Below, piece by piece: positions 18,719-29,962 of a stretch of DNA of 64,000 nucleotides. The stretch covers positions 56,027-120,026 of the forward strand of contig DATKKF010000042.1 in NCBI GenBank assembly GCA_035543115.1, given 5' to 3'. The notes beneath the pieces are model-generated. The model had not been told where the DNA came from and did no database searches. It saw nothing but the letters and a program-made list of their open reading frames with translations. The translations under genes were made by a program, and so were the position numbers. The first letter of the stretch is position 1. The number at the start of each line of letters is the position of its first letter. Source of the DNA: RPRB01 sp035543115. Its GTDB lineage: Bacteria; Myxococcota; Myxococcia; Myxococcales; Myxococcaceae.

Positions 18719-18722
<4 letters not shown>
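17766..18722 (-). CDS. TerC/Alx-family membrane protein
   Basis: A 318-residue inner-membrane protein with about eight or nine helices. The EYALSVDNLFVFLLVF and VVETTDLMFALDSIPAVL motifs, with paired acidic residues inside helices, are diagnostic for the TerC/Alx family, which is linked to tellurite resistance and to manganese export during protein metalation. The long acidic loop around residue 150 (GEDAPEADPAHN) and C-terminal Asp-rich tail are typical. The start overlaps the glgX stop by four bases, so it is transcribed and probably translated together with glycogen/trehalose genes, an unexpected pairing. Confidence 0.92.
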
Positions 18723-20874
<2,152 letters not shown>

Positions 20875-20878
<4 letters not shown>

Positions 20879-23800
20879 TCCACCGCCTCCAGGACCGCCA
20901 CCGGGAAGTCGGTGAACAGCGGACCCAGGGCCAATCTCCCCTCGAGCGGCTGCACCCGCATCCCGGTGACCACGTTCCGGAAGCGCCGGCCGGCAAGGTC
21001 GGTGGGGAGCCGGACGCGCGTCGAACCGTAGACCGGGCCGAGGCCGGCGCGGAGGGCGCGGGTGACCAGCCGGGGCGCGGCCACCACCACCGCCTCGTCC
21101 CCCCGCCGCCGGGCGAAGGCCAGGGCACGGGCCGCGGCGATGCCGTCCACCTCGAGCGACTCGTAGGCGCCCCGCCGGAAGAGGTCGGGCCGAGCCTGGC
21201 GGAGCTGGAGCATCAGGGTGGTGAGGAGGAGCTTGCAGCGCCCGTCGGCCGGGTGGGCCCAGGCGTCGCGCACCACCCCGACCGGCGACGCGCCGTGCTG
21301 GCGGAGCAGCTCGGACAGCATCTCCTCTCGGAGCTGGAAGTCCACGGGGCGGCGGTTGTCCGGGTCCACCAGCGAGAGGTCCCACAGCTCGCAGCCCTGG
21401 TAGATGTCCGGGACGCCGGGGCTGGCGAGCTTGACCGCGAGCTGAACCAGCGAGTTCACCTGGCCCGGCCGCTCGATGCGCTCCTTGAGGAGACGGGCCT
21501 GCTCGAAGAAGACCCGGGAGACGCCCGGATCGAGGATGCGGTCCACGAAGCGGGTGGTGGCCTCCTCGTAGTCCGGGTCGGGGTTGGTCCAGCTGGTGTG
21601 GACCTTCGCCTCGCGGATGGCCTTGAGCATGTACTCGCGGATCCGCGTCCGGAAGGCGGGGAGCTGGGCGGAGTCCAGCTCGCCCATCGGCCAGGCGCCG
21701 AGCAGGATCTGGTACAGGAGGTACTCGTCGTTGCCCGAGGGCGCGGGCCTGCCGGCGAGCTCGGTCCGGTGGACCGCGTTCAGCTTCCGCCAGCTCTCGA
21801 GCGCGCGGCGCCACTCGCCCGGAATCTCCGAGAGCGCCACCAGCCGGGCCCGCACGTCCTCGCTGCGCTTGGTGTCGTGGGTGGAGCCGGCGAGCAGCGC
21901 CCCGGGCCAGTCGCGGGCACGCTCCACGTTGCGGTGATGAAAGGCCTCCACGCTGGTCCCGAAGTGCTCCGGCTCCCCGCCCACCTCGTTGAGGGCCACC
22001 AGGCGGTTGTAGACGTAGAAGACCGTGTCCTCCAGCCCCTTCGCCATCACCGGTCCGGTGATCTGCTGGAGCTTCATGGCGAAGTGCAGCATGACCTGGC
22101 GCTCGGCGAGCGGGAGGTGATCCGGGTAGCGCTTGAGGAGCACGTCCTCGAGCCACTGGAACAGCGAGGCGTTGGTGGTGGGGTCCGCCACCCGCGCCCG
22201 GGCGATGGTCCACTGGATGTAGTGCGCGTCGCGCTCGTCGACTCCCGGCGCGTGCGAGACGTAGGTCCGGTACACCGGGAAATGGGCGATGAACCCGATG
22301 AGCGCGCGGCGGATGGAGTTGAGGGTGAAGTCCCGTGTCCGCCGGTTCATCTCGCTGATGCGGTTCAGCTCGCGGGCGAGCCCGTTGATCTCGCTGGCCA
22401 TGGCCACCGCCATGACCTGCTTCTTCTTCTCCACCAGCAGCGCCTCGAAGCTCATCGGGTGGCCGATGAACTTCTCGTAGATGTCGGTGAACTCCCGGGC
22501 AGCGGAGGCGTCCACCAGCACCCCGGCGGTGAGGTTGGCGAACCGGTATCCGGTGGTGCCCTGCACCGCCCAATCGTCCGGGATGCGCTCCTTTCCGCCC
22601 TGGATCTTCTCCACCACCACGTACAGCGCGCGGCGGAGCGGCGAGGACGGATCACTCCCCGCCTCCGCCCGCCAGCGCCGGAGCAGCGCCTCGCTCACCG
22701 CCGGCCAGCCCGCGTCGTCCACCGTCTCGCCGGCGAGCTTGCGGGCCTGGTCCAGGAAGTGCCGTTCTTGAAGCCGGAGGAAGTAGCCGCTCGGATCGAA
22801 CAGCCCATCGGGATGGTCGATGCGCAGCCCATGCACCTGGCCCCCGGCAAGGAACTGGAAGGTGAGCGCGTGGGCCTCCTCGAAGACGTCGAGGTCCTCG
22901 ACCCGGATGGCGGCGAGGCTGTTGATGTCGAAGAAGCGCCGGTAGTTGATCTCCTCCCCGGCGACGCGCCAGTGCGCCAGCCGGTACGGGACGTAGCGCT
23001 CGAGCAAACCGTCCAGCGCATCGAAGCTGCGCGGGTCCCCCGGGCGTCCGTTGAGGTGAGCGAGGTTGGCGCGCAGGTGCTCGGCAACCACCGGCGAGCC
23101 GGTCACCAGCGTGTTCAGCCGGCGCTTGAGGACCTCCTTCTCCCGGCTCCGCTCGAGCACCTTCTCCGCCGAGGTATCCCCGCGCGAGGGCAGGTTCCGC
23201 AGCCCGGTGAGAATGCTCTGCAGCTCGACGAAGTCCGGATGGGACTCGCCCAGCTGCGCTCCCACCTGCTCGGCGCCGGGGCCGAGCACGTCCTGGTAGG
23301 CCCGGGGGTTCAGCGGGAAGCGCCGCTCGAAGTAGCGGAGGGTGATGCTCCCCCCCTGGTACTCGAGCTGCAGCTCGCCCCGATCCAGCACCACGCCGTA
23401 CTGGTCGCCGAGGATGGGGAGGAGCACCTTGTTCCGGAGCTCGGACTTCACCGGGTCCCACTCGACGTCGAAGAAGTGGGCGTGGAGCGCCGCCGGACCG
23501 TTCTCCAGCACGTCCTCCCAGAGCGCGTTCCCCGAAGCGATGCCCATGTGGTTGGGCACGGTGTCCAGCACCAGCCGGAGGCCGTTGCCCTGGAGCGCGT
23601 CGGAGAGCGCGGCGAACCCCACGCCGCCGCCGAGCTCGGGGTTCACCGCGGTGTGGTCCACCACGTCGTAGCCGTGGTTGCTCCCGGGCATCGCGCAGAG
23701 GATGGGCGAGGCGTAGAGGTGGCTCACCCCGAGCCGTGCCAGGTACGGCACCACCGCGCTCGCCCTGGAGAAGTCGAAGTCCCGGTGCAGCTGGACCCGG

Positions 23801-23943
23801 TAGGTGGACAGCGGGATCTGCTGCTGCGCCAGGAGCCACTCGCGGGTGCGGCCGTACAGCGGCTCGGCCATGGCGGGCTCGTCGAGCGCGGGAGGATCGC
23901 CGGGCTGATCGGCCTCTCGGGCCTCGTCGAGATGCGGGTGCAT
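20875..23943 (-). CDS. treY: Maltooligosyl trehalose synthase
   Basis: A 1022-residue GH13_26 enzyme that turns the reducing-end alpha-1,4 bond of malto-oligosaccharides into an alpha,alpha-1,1 (trehalosyl) bond. Signatures: STYRVQLHRDFDFSRASAVV, GVSHLYASPILCAMPGSNHGYDVVD, LVLDTVPNHMGI, GLRIDHPDGLFDP (nucleophile Asp), YVVVEKIQGGKERIP (Glu) and AGSTHDTKRSEDVRARL (Asp). Length is at the upper end of the family, including a long middle region. The chosen start gives an acidic 30-residue N-terminus; ATG at 23871 or GTG upstream are possible. First gene of the treY-glgX-terC operon. Confidence 0.95.
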
Positions 23944-24114
23944 GGCGTGTGGGGTGCTTACCGGAGGAGGTCCGGGGTCACGGGCGGCGAATGTGGCGAC
24001 GCGCGTGCCAGCCAACAATCCCTTGGGGCCAGGGTCGGGAAAGCTCCTCCTCGGCAGTGCGCGCTCCGGGGTCGTCTCCCCGGCGACATTGCAAGCCCTC
24101 GGGTGGAACTGCGC

Positions 24115-25071
24115 TCAGGCCTGTCCCGCGGAGCCTGTGCCGAACGTCACCATCCGGCCGTCGGAAGCATAGCGGACCGGCTCCCCTCCGGCGCTGGTCA
24201 GCGCGCCGCCCTGACGGGCCAGCACGGTGGTTCGCCCCGTCGCGGGGTCGTTGGCCGAGTACTGGCCGGTCCTCGCGTCGCGGCCGGTCAGGCAGACCCA
24301 GTGCTGCTGGGGCCGGCCCTGGACCTCGTGCACCACCCGCAGCAGGACTGGCCGACCGGCGGCGAGCTCGCGGTCGACCCGGGTGCAGTCGAGGTCGCCC
24401 GGACTGGCGCGGGGACCGGCGGGGATGGCCGAGCCTGCGGAGCTCCAGTCGACCAGCGGCCCCTTGAAGCCGCCGGACGCGCGGAGGTGCCGCACCAGCG
24501 CGTCCGGAGTGACGACCCTGCCGCCGAGCCGGCTCAGGGCCATGGCGCAGGCGGTGACCGCACATCCGGCGTGGGCCAGCGTGGGCCCCTCACCGGAGGC
24601 GCCGAGCCGCTCGGTCCGCCACGCTGGGTCACCCTGGCAGAAGAGCGGCGTGCCATTGCCGGCGCGGACATCGGCGCGCGCCTTCACTTCCACCGGCCGC
24701 AGGAGGCGGAGGAGCGCGTTGGCCATCCGCGCCTGCTGCGCGGCCAGGTCCTTCAAGAGCGGCGGGAGATCGGGGAGCCGGGGAAGCCAGTCTTCACCGT
24801 CGACCACGCGGTCCTCGGACTCCGGGCGGGTCAGCGCCACTCGGCCGGGGAGCGTGAGCACCTGGCCGGCCTCGATCCGGTCCGGGTGGGCGATGCCGTT
24901 GCGCTGGGCGAGCGTCCGGACCAGCTCGGCGGTGGTCCCGGGAGCGCCCTCCTGCTGCATCTGCCGGGCGATGCCGGACAGGGTGTCTCCGGGCTGGACG
25001 ACCCGGGTGCGGGCGTCCTCCGGCGGGGCGGACACCTCGGGCGAACCGGACGAGACGGGACGGACGGCCAT
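24115..25071 (-). CDS. LysM and C39-like peptidase domain protein
   Basis: The 318-residue product has a LysM domain (about residues 22-75, VVQPGDTLSGIARQM to IEAGQVLTLPG) and a C-terminal papain-like Peptidase_C39_2 domain (about 140-300). That domain shows the expected layout: catalytic Cys in LAHAGCAVTACAMAL, His in QQHWVCLTGRD, Asn/Asp in YSANDPATGRT. LysM suggests binding to peptidoglycan; the second domain would cut peptide or amide bonds. No signal peptide is evident. The start was set at the ATG preceded by GAGGTGCG about nine bases upstream; the ATG at 25128 adds an Arg-rich 19 residues. Confidence 0.75.
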   Translation of the reverse strand: MAVRPVSSGSPEVSAPPEDARTRVVQPGDTLSGIARQMQQEGAPGTTAELVRTLAQRNGIAHPDRIEAGQVLTLPGRVALTRPESEDRVVDGEDWLPRLPDLPPLLKDLAAQQARMANALLRLLRPVEVKARADVRAGNGTPLFCQGDPAWRTERLGASGEGPTLAHAGCAVTACAMALSRLGGRVVTPDALVRHLRASGGFKGPLVDWSSAGSAIPAGPRASPGDLDCTRVDRELAAGRPVLLRVVHEVQGRPQQHWVCLTGRDARTGQYSANDPATGRTTVLARQGGALTSAGGEPVRYASDGRMVTFGTGSAGQA

Positions 25072-25275
25072 CGAGCGCACCTCGCGGGCAGCGAGCCTGC
25101 GCCGACCCCGGTGCAGCCGGCGGGCCATGGCCGCTCCCACGCCCCCACGCCCGCGCTCGTCCGCCGTCGAGGACGGGGGACCAGAACCCCGGACGTACGA
25201 AGGGCCCCGCGGTCGCCTTCGCACGAGCCGATCACGGAGCCCTGGATGGCCGAGGACGCACCCCGGCGGAAAACG

Positions 25276-25578
25276 TCAGCTCAGGTGCTTGTTGACCAGC
25301 TTGGTCATCTCGAACATCGAGACCTGCTTCTTGCCGCCGAAGACCGGCCTCAGCTTGTCGTCGGCGTTGATCATCCGCCTCTCCTTGGCGTCCTGGAGAT
25401 TGTTCTTGCGGATGTAGGCCCAGAGCTTCTTCACCACCTCGGTGCGGGGAATCGGCTTGTTGCCGACCACCTGGGCGAGGTCCTCGGACGGCGTGAGCTC
25501 CTTCATGAAGGCGGCGTTCGGCTTGCGCTTCGCTCCGGATGACTTCTTTGCCTTCTTCGCAGGCTTCTTGGCGGCCAT
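25276..25578 (-). CDS. SWIB/MDM2-domain protein
   Basis: A 100-residue basic protein. Residues 1-24 are a Lys/Ala-rich tail (MAAKKPAKKAKKSSGAKRK) like histone H1-type DNA-binding tails; residues 25-100 form a SWIB domain, recognised by LAQVVGNKPIPRTEVVKKLW, YIRKNNLQDAKERRMINADD and FEMTKLVNKHL. SWIB domains are known from eukaryotic chromatin remodelling subunits and, in bacteria, from chlamydiae and some other phyla. A role in nucleoid or transcription control is likely but untested. A GGGAGGGAG site lies upstream of the ATG. Read divergently from the SDR-HAD-LarA-like operon. Confidence 0.93.
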   Translation of the reverse strand: MAAKKPAKKAKKSSGAKRKPNAAFMKELTPSEDLAQVVGNKPIPRTEVVKKLWAYIRKNNLQDAKERRMINADDKLRPVFGGKKQVSMFEMTKLVNKHLS

Positions 25579-25640
25579 TCGGTCGAATTCTCCCTCCCCC
25601 TCTGTTCAGGGGACGTTGTACGGCTCGTCGTGCGAGTCGA

Positions 25641-25662
25641 TGGCTTCGGGTCGACGAAGCCA
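25641..25662. promoter_or_regulatory. Perfect inverted repeat in divergent promoter region
   Basis: TGGCTTCG and CGAAGCCA form a perfect 8-bp inverted repeat around a six-base centre (GGTCGA), in the 169 bases between the divergent SWIB and SDR genes. No T run follows. It may be an operator for a dimeric regulator or an RNA hairpin in the SDR leader; the sequence alone does not decide. Confidence 0.4.
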
Positions 25663-25747
25663 AGCTTGGGCGGATATCAGGTTTCAGAGGAGAAAACACG
25701 CATCGAGCGCCTTTCCCCCTCGGAGAATCCTCGGAGGCCCCTCTGAC

Positions 25748-26719
25748 ATGCAGGTGCTGATCACCGGAGCGAACGGGTTCCTGGGCAGTGCCCTGAGCCG
25801 GCGGCTCGTCGAGGGTGGGCACCGGGTGCGGGCCCTGGTGCGTCCCGGGAGCGACGCCTCGGCCCTCGACGGCGTGGGGGTGGATCGGGTGGCCGGGGAC
25901 GTGACCGAGCCCGGGTCGGTACAGCGCGCGGTCGAGGGGATGGAGGTGGTCTTTCACCTCGCGGGCCTGCGCCGCGCCCCCGAGCGCTCGGCCTTCTTCC
26001 GGGTCAACGCAGAGGGCACTCGCACGGTGTGTGACGCGATGCTCCGGGTGGGGGCACGCCGCATGGTGCTCGCCGGGTCGCTCGCGGCGGTCGGCCCCTC
26101 GCGAGCGGACCGGCCCCACGTGGAGACAGACCCCTTCGCGCCCGAGGAGTGGTACGGCGAGAGCAAGGCCGAGGCGGAGCGCATCGCCTTCGGCACGGAA
26201 GGGCTCGAGGTGACGGTGGCCCGTCCGCCGCGCATCCTTGGACCTGGCGATCGCGAGAACCTCGTCCTCTTTCGACTGGTGAAACGGGGCATCCGGCTGG
26301 AGATCGGGGGTGGACCGCGACCCCTCTCGGTGGTGGACGTGGATGACGTGGTGGAGCTGCTCCTCCTGCTCGCGGTGAGACCGGAGGCAGTGGGCGAGGC
26401 GTACTTCGCGCCGGGGCCGGACCAGACGACGCTCGAGGAGATCCAGGCGCTCGGGGCCGAGGTGCTCGGGGTTCGGACGCATGTGCTCCGCCTCTCGCCT
26501 CGGCGGCTCCGGGCGCTGGCGGCGCTGGCGGACGGGTTCAGCCGGGTGACCGGGAAGCATCTGCCCCTGAATCGGAAGCTCGCGCGCCAGCTGCTCGCGC
26601 CGGCGTGGACCTGCAGCGGGGAGAAGGCGCGAGCCCGGCTCGGGTGGGTTCCCCGCATCGACGCCCGCAGCTCGATTGCCCGGAGCGCCGCGTGGTATCA
26701 GGCCCACGGCTGGCTATGA
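25748..26719 (+). CDS. NAD-dependent epimerase/dehydratase (extended SDR)
   Basis: A 323-residue extended short-chain dehydrogenase. It has the nucleotide motif ITGANGFLGSALSRRL at the N-terminus, VVFHLAGLRR in the middle and the catalytic EEWYGESKAEAER (YxxxK), plus ARPPRILGPGD, so the active site looks complete. Similar proteins act on sugar nucleotides, sterols or beta-hydroxy intermediates. A CGGAGG site sits about 10 bases before the ATG. The stop overlaps the HAD gene start by four bases. First gene of a small operon (SDR, HAD-IB, LarA-like); pathway unknown. Confidence 0.88.
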   Translation: MQVLITGANGFLGSALSRRLVEGGHRVRALVRPGSDASALDGVGVDRVAGDVTEPGSVQRAVEGMEVVFHLAGLRRAPERSAFFRVNAEGTRTVCDAMLRVGARRMVLAGSLAAVGPSRADRPHVETDPFAPEEWYGESKAEAERIAFGTEGLEVTVARPPRILGPGDRENLVLFRLVKRGIRLEIGGGPRPLSVVDVDDVVELLLLLAVRPEAVGEAYFAPGPDQTTLEEIQALGAEVLGVRTHVLRLSPRRLRALAALADGFSRVTGKHLPLNRKLARQLLAPAWTCSGEKARARLGWVPRIDARSSIARSAAWYQAHGWL

Positions 26720-27381
26720 GCGCCAAGGCGGCTTTCTACGACGTCGACGGAACGCTGGTGCGGACGAACATCGTCCACACCTACGCGTACTACGCGATGA
26801 ACCGTGGCTCGCTGACCGGCATCGCGGCGCGGACGCTGGCGACGGTGGCGCAGATCCCGGTGTACGCCGGGCTGGACCTGGTCAACCGGAAGGTCTTCAA
26901 CGAGTACTTCTACCGGGCCTACGAGGGGCTGTCCGAGGATCGGCTGGTGGTGCTGGGCGAGGAGTTGCTGGACGACGTGCTGAAGCCGGCGATCTTCCCC
27001 AAGGCGCAGGACCTGATCGACGAGGCGCGGCGGGCGGGCTGCCGGATCGTGCTGATCACCGGTGCGCTGGACTTCACCGTGCTCCCGCTGGCGCGGCACC
27101 TGCGGGCGGACGACGTCATCGCCAACAAGATGCAGTTCGTGGGCGGGGTGGCGACCGGCAAGGTGATTCCCCCGATCATCGAGGGGGCGAACAAGGCCCA
27201 CGCCATCCGCGAGTACTGCGTGAAGCACGGGCTGCAGCTGGACCAGAGCTTCGCCTACTCCGACAGCTTCAGCGACTACGCGATGCTGGCGATGGTGGGG
27301 CGGCCGACGGCGGTGAACCCGGACGTGCGGCTCCGGTCGGTGGCGCGGACGTACCACTGGCCGGTGCTGGATCTGCGCTAG
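26716..27381 (+). CDS. HAD-IB family phosphatase
   Basis: A 221-residue HAD hydrolase of the IB (SerB/CicA-like) subclass. Motif I is FYDVDGTLV (Asp9 nucleophile, Asp11 acid), motif II LITGALDF, motif III Lys in EGANKAHAIREYC, motif IV YSDSFSDYAML. The cap between motifs I and II is helical and contains YAYYAMNRGSLTG. In the IB subclass the substrate is often phosphoserine, a lysophospholipid or another alcohol phosphate; here it cannot be named. It overlaps the SDR gene by four bases (ATGA) and is 13 bases before the LarA-like gene, so all three probably act together. Confidence 0.88.
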   Translation: MSAKAAFYDVDGTLVRTNIVHTYAYYAMNRGSLTGIAARTLATVAQIPVYAGLDLVNRKVFNEYFYRAYEGLSEDRLVVLGEELLDDVLKPAIFPKAQDLIDEARRAGCRIVLITGALDFTVLPLARHLRADDVIANKMQFVGGVATGKVIPPIIEGANKAHAIREYCVKHGLQLDQSFAYSDSFSDYAMLAMVGRPTAVNPDVRLRSVARTYHWPVLDLR

Positions 27382-27394
27382 AGAGGGCTCTCAG

Positions 27395-29008
27395 ATGCGC
27401 CAGCTGAAGACGCTGAAGCGGCTCTACGACGAAGAGGGGCACGTGGTGGTGACGGAGAAGGGCAGCCCGCCCCGGGTGCTCTTCTTTGGCGAGGACTTCC
27501 TGCTCGAGGACCTGCCGCTGGACACGCGGGTGGTGTTCCCGCGCCAACCGCTCCAGGGCGTGCCGAACGTGAAGGCGGCGATCCGCTGGGCGCTGAACCA
27601 CCCCGAGGGGATGGACCCGCTGCACGCGCTTCTCCGCCCGGGGATGAAGGTGACGGTGGCGATCGACGACATCTCGCTCCCGCTGCCGCCGATGGCGCTG
27701 CCGGACGTGCGGCAGACAATTCTGGAAATCGTGCTCGAGCTGCTCACCGACTCGGGCGTGGACGACGTGCACCTGGTCATCGCCAATGCGCTGCACCGGC
27801 GCATGACCGAAGGGGAGATGCGGCGGATGGTGGGCTCGAAGATCTTCGGGGCCTACTACCCGGAGCGCTACTACAACCACGACGCCGAGGATCCCGAGGG
27901 GATGCTGGAGCTGGAGCGCACCAGCGCCGGCGAGGTGGTGGCGATCAACCGCCGCGCCGCCGAGAGCGATCTCCTCATCTACCTGAACATCAACCTCGTG
28001 CCGATGGACGGCGGACACAAGTCGGTGGGCACGGGGCTGGCGAACTACGCGTCGCTGCGGGCGCACCACAATCCCAAGACCATCCGCGACTCCGAGAGCT
28101 ACATGGAGCCGAGCCGGAGCGCGCTCCACAAGAGCACCGAACGCATCGGCCGGGTGATCGACAAGTCGCTCAAGGTCTTCCACATCGAGACCGCGCTGAA
28201 CAACCGGATGTTCGACGGTCCGACCGGGTTCCTCGGCAAGCGAGAGGAGGACTACACCGAGTTCGACCGGCTGAAGTTCCAGGGGCTGAAGTACACGCTG
28301 TCCAAGCTGCCGCGGGCGGCGAAGCGGAAGCTGTTCATGAACATCCCGGCGCCCTACGAGGTGATCGGGGTGAACGCCGGCGCGACCGAGCCCTGCCACG
28401 AGAAGACGCTCGAGCTCTGCTGGAAGCAGTACTCGATCCCCATCGAGGGGCAGAGCGACGTGGTCATCTTCCCGGTGCCGTACATCTCGCCCTACAACGT
28501 GAACTCGATCCTGAACCCGCTCCTGGTCCAGGTGATGGGGCTCGGGTACCTGTACAACCTGAACCGCGGCGTGCCGCTGGTGAAGAACGGCGGAGTGATC
28601 ATCCTCTGCCACCCGGCGTACGACGAGTTCGACCCCGAGCATCACCCGAGCTACATCGAGTTCTTCAACCGGCTGCTCCCCGAGACGCGGGACGCGATGA
28701 AGCTCGAGCACCTGTACGAGCGCGAGTTCGCGGAGAATCCCTCGTACGTGCACCTGTACCGGAAAGGCCACGCGTACCACGGCGCTCACCCGTTCTACAT
28801 GTGGTACTGGGGCGAGAACGGCCGGCAGCACGTGGGCAAGGTCATCTGCGCAGGGGCGGAGAACAACCACGTCCCGGAGTTGCTGGGCTGGGAGCGCGCC
28901 GACACCCTGGGCGAGGCGATCGACCTGGCCCGGGGCTTCGTGGGCCGGAGCGCGAGCATCACCTGCGTGAAGACCGCGCCAATCCTTCAATGCGACGTGC
29001 GGATCTGA
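27395..29008 (+). CDS. LarA-like (DUF2088) protein
   Basis: The 537-residue product resembles the N-terminal domain of the nickel-pincer enzyme lactate racemase. It retains the ALHRRMTEGEMRRMVG motif (His134, equivalent to a LarA active-site His), YYNHDAEDPEGM, and GGHKSVGTGL with Lys209, the position that carries the pincer cofactor in LarA. The usual PH pair just before is PM here (Pro203-Met204). The protein is about 100 residues longer than LarA. No larB, larC or larE is in the window. The activity may be a racemase/epimerase or something new. Third gene of the SDR-HAD operon; no signal peptide. Confidence 0.8.
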   Translation: MRQLKTLKRLYDEEGHVVVTEKGSPPRVLFFGEDFLLEDLPLDTRVVFPRQPLQGVPNVKAAIRWALNHPEGMDPLHALLRPGMKVTVAIDDISLPLPPMALPDVRQTILEIVLELLTDSGVDDVHLVIANALHRRMTEGEMRRMVGSKIFGAYYPERYYNHDAEDPEGMLELERTSAGEVVAINRRAAESDLLIYLNINLVPMDGGHKSVGTGLANYASLRAHHNPKTIRDSESYMEPSRSALHKSTERIGRVIDKSLKVFHIETALNNRMFDGPTGFLGKREEDYTEFDRLKFQGLKYTLSKLPRAAKRKLFMNIPAPYEVIGVNAGATEPCHEKTLELCWKQYSIPIEGQSDVVIFPVPYISPYNVNSILNPLLVQVMGLGYLYNLNRGVPLVKNGGVIILCHPAYDEFDPEHHPSYIEFFNRLLPETRDAMKLEHLYEREFAENPSYVHLYRKGHAYHGAHPFYMWYWGENGRQHVGKVICAGAENNHVPELLGWERADTLGEAIDLARGFVGRSASITCVKTAPILQCDVRI

Positions 29009-29020
29009 GGAGGCCGGGCG

Positions 29021-29374
29021 ATGAGGTCGTCGAACATCGACCAGGCCATGGCCGGTCGCGGTACCCGTCACCCCTGGGGCACCCCGCACGCGATGGCAGC
29101 CGTGCTCGGCATGGCGAGCTCCATCTTGCTCCTGTCATGCTGGAATTCGGAGAGCTGTTCTTCGTTCGGCCCCGCGTGTCGTGTCGATGAGGCGTGGCCG
29201 GAGACCAACGGTCAGCCAATTCTCGAAGTGTGCTCGAGCCTGACTGGGACCGACTACACTTGGACACGGCGCTACTGTCTCACGACGGCCGATGGGGGAG
29301 GACCTGAGAACTGTCTTGGAGTCGCGGATAGCTTCGACGTCGTGTGTCGAAGAGGCTTCTGTTTCTGCAGGTAA
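29021..29374 (+). CDS. Small Cys-rich lipoprotein
   Basis: A 117-residue hypothetical with a signal ending in the lipobox-like SILLLSC (Cys at about residue 40) and eight further cysteines in the mature part, two of them in the terminal FCFCR. The pattern suggests disulphide-bonded, surface-attached protein. The AGGAGG site seven bases before the ATG supports the start; an internal ATG at 29093 is the alternative. G+C is visibly lower than in neighbours, hinting at transfer or fast evolution. It follows the LarA-like gene by 12 bases on the same strand. No family recognised. Confidence 0.6.
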   Translation: MRSSNIDQAMAGRGTRHPWGTPHAMAAVLGMASSILLLSCWNSESCSSFGPACRVDEAWPETNGQPILEVCSSLTGTDYTWTRRYCLTTADGGGPENCLGVADSFDVVCRRGFCFCR

Positions 29375-29401
29375 TCCCTTGCACGGATCCGGCGCTCGAG
29401 A

Positions 29402-29782
29402 TCAAGCCCGCCCTGACTTGCCGAAGGCAAAGTACGCGAAGCCGGCGCCGAGCAAGCCATAGATGACCACGGTGGACCATCCCAGTGCGTTGGTCGCGCC
29501 GCCCAGCACCCCCTGCAACGAGAGGAGGAAACCGAGCACGTCGGCGACCAGGAGCGCCAGAACGACGGCGCGAAGCGCGTCGGACGCCGCAGAGGCGCGC
29601 ACCTGCCAGGTCAGGACTCCGTAGCCGACCAGCGCTGCGCCGAACAGCCTCGAGACGACCGCAGTGCCCGGGGTGAGCGTGACCCCGTACGCTTGGAGCA
29701 ACTGCGCAGGGACGATGATGAAGGCGATTCCGAAAGCCGCGGCGATCACTGCGTTCAGCGTGAAGAGCGGTCCGATCTTCAT
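29402..29782 (-). CDS. Four-helix membrane protein
   Basis: A 126-residue protein with four hydrophobic helices: LFTLNAVIAAAFGIAFIIVPA, VVSRLFGAALVGYGVLTW, LRAVVLALLVADVLGFLLSL and STVVIYGLLGAGFAYFAFG. The layout with AFGIAFIIVPAQLLQAYGV matches small uncharacterised bacterial membrane proteins found singly. No motif points to a function. It ends 27 bases from the Cys-rich lipoprotein, convergently, and starts divergently from the metal-uptake ATPase gene with 180 bases between. Confidence 0.7.
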   Translation of the reverse strand: MKIGPLFTLNAVIAAAFGIAFIIVPAQLLQAYGVTLTPGTAVVSRLFGAALVGYGVLTWQVRASAASDALRAVVLALLVADVLGFLLSLQGVLGGATNALGWSTVVIYGLLGAGFAYFAFGKSGRA

Positions 29783-29962
29783 CTCGATCCCCCTCGGGCC
29801 GGGCCGGGAGCGACCCGGAGCAGGCAGCTAGCGCCTCCTGCATCCCGCTTGTCAACGGCACGGGCACCTCCCCACATGATCCTGGGCGGGCCGGGTTTCC
29901 CGCTCTCCGCCAGGGAAGAATTGAATAAGGTGCTCTCCGGCTCCTGCCCGTCGGCCCGACGC

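Noticed and set aside
29783..29962. Zur-type operator before the metal ABC genes
   Set aside because: No AT-rich palindrome of the known Zur, MntR or Fur forms could be seen in the 180 bases.
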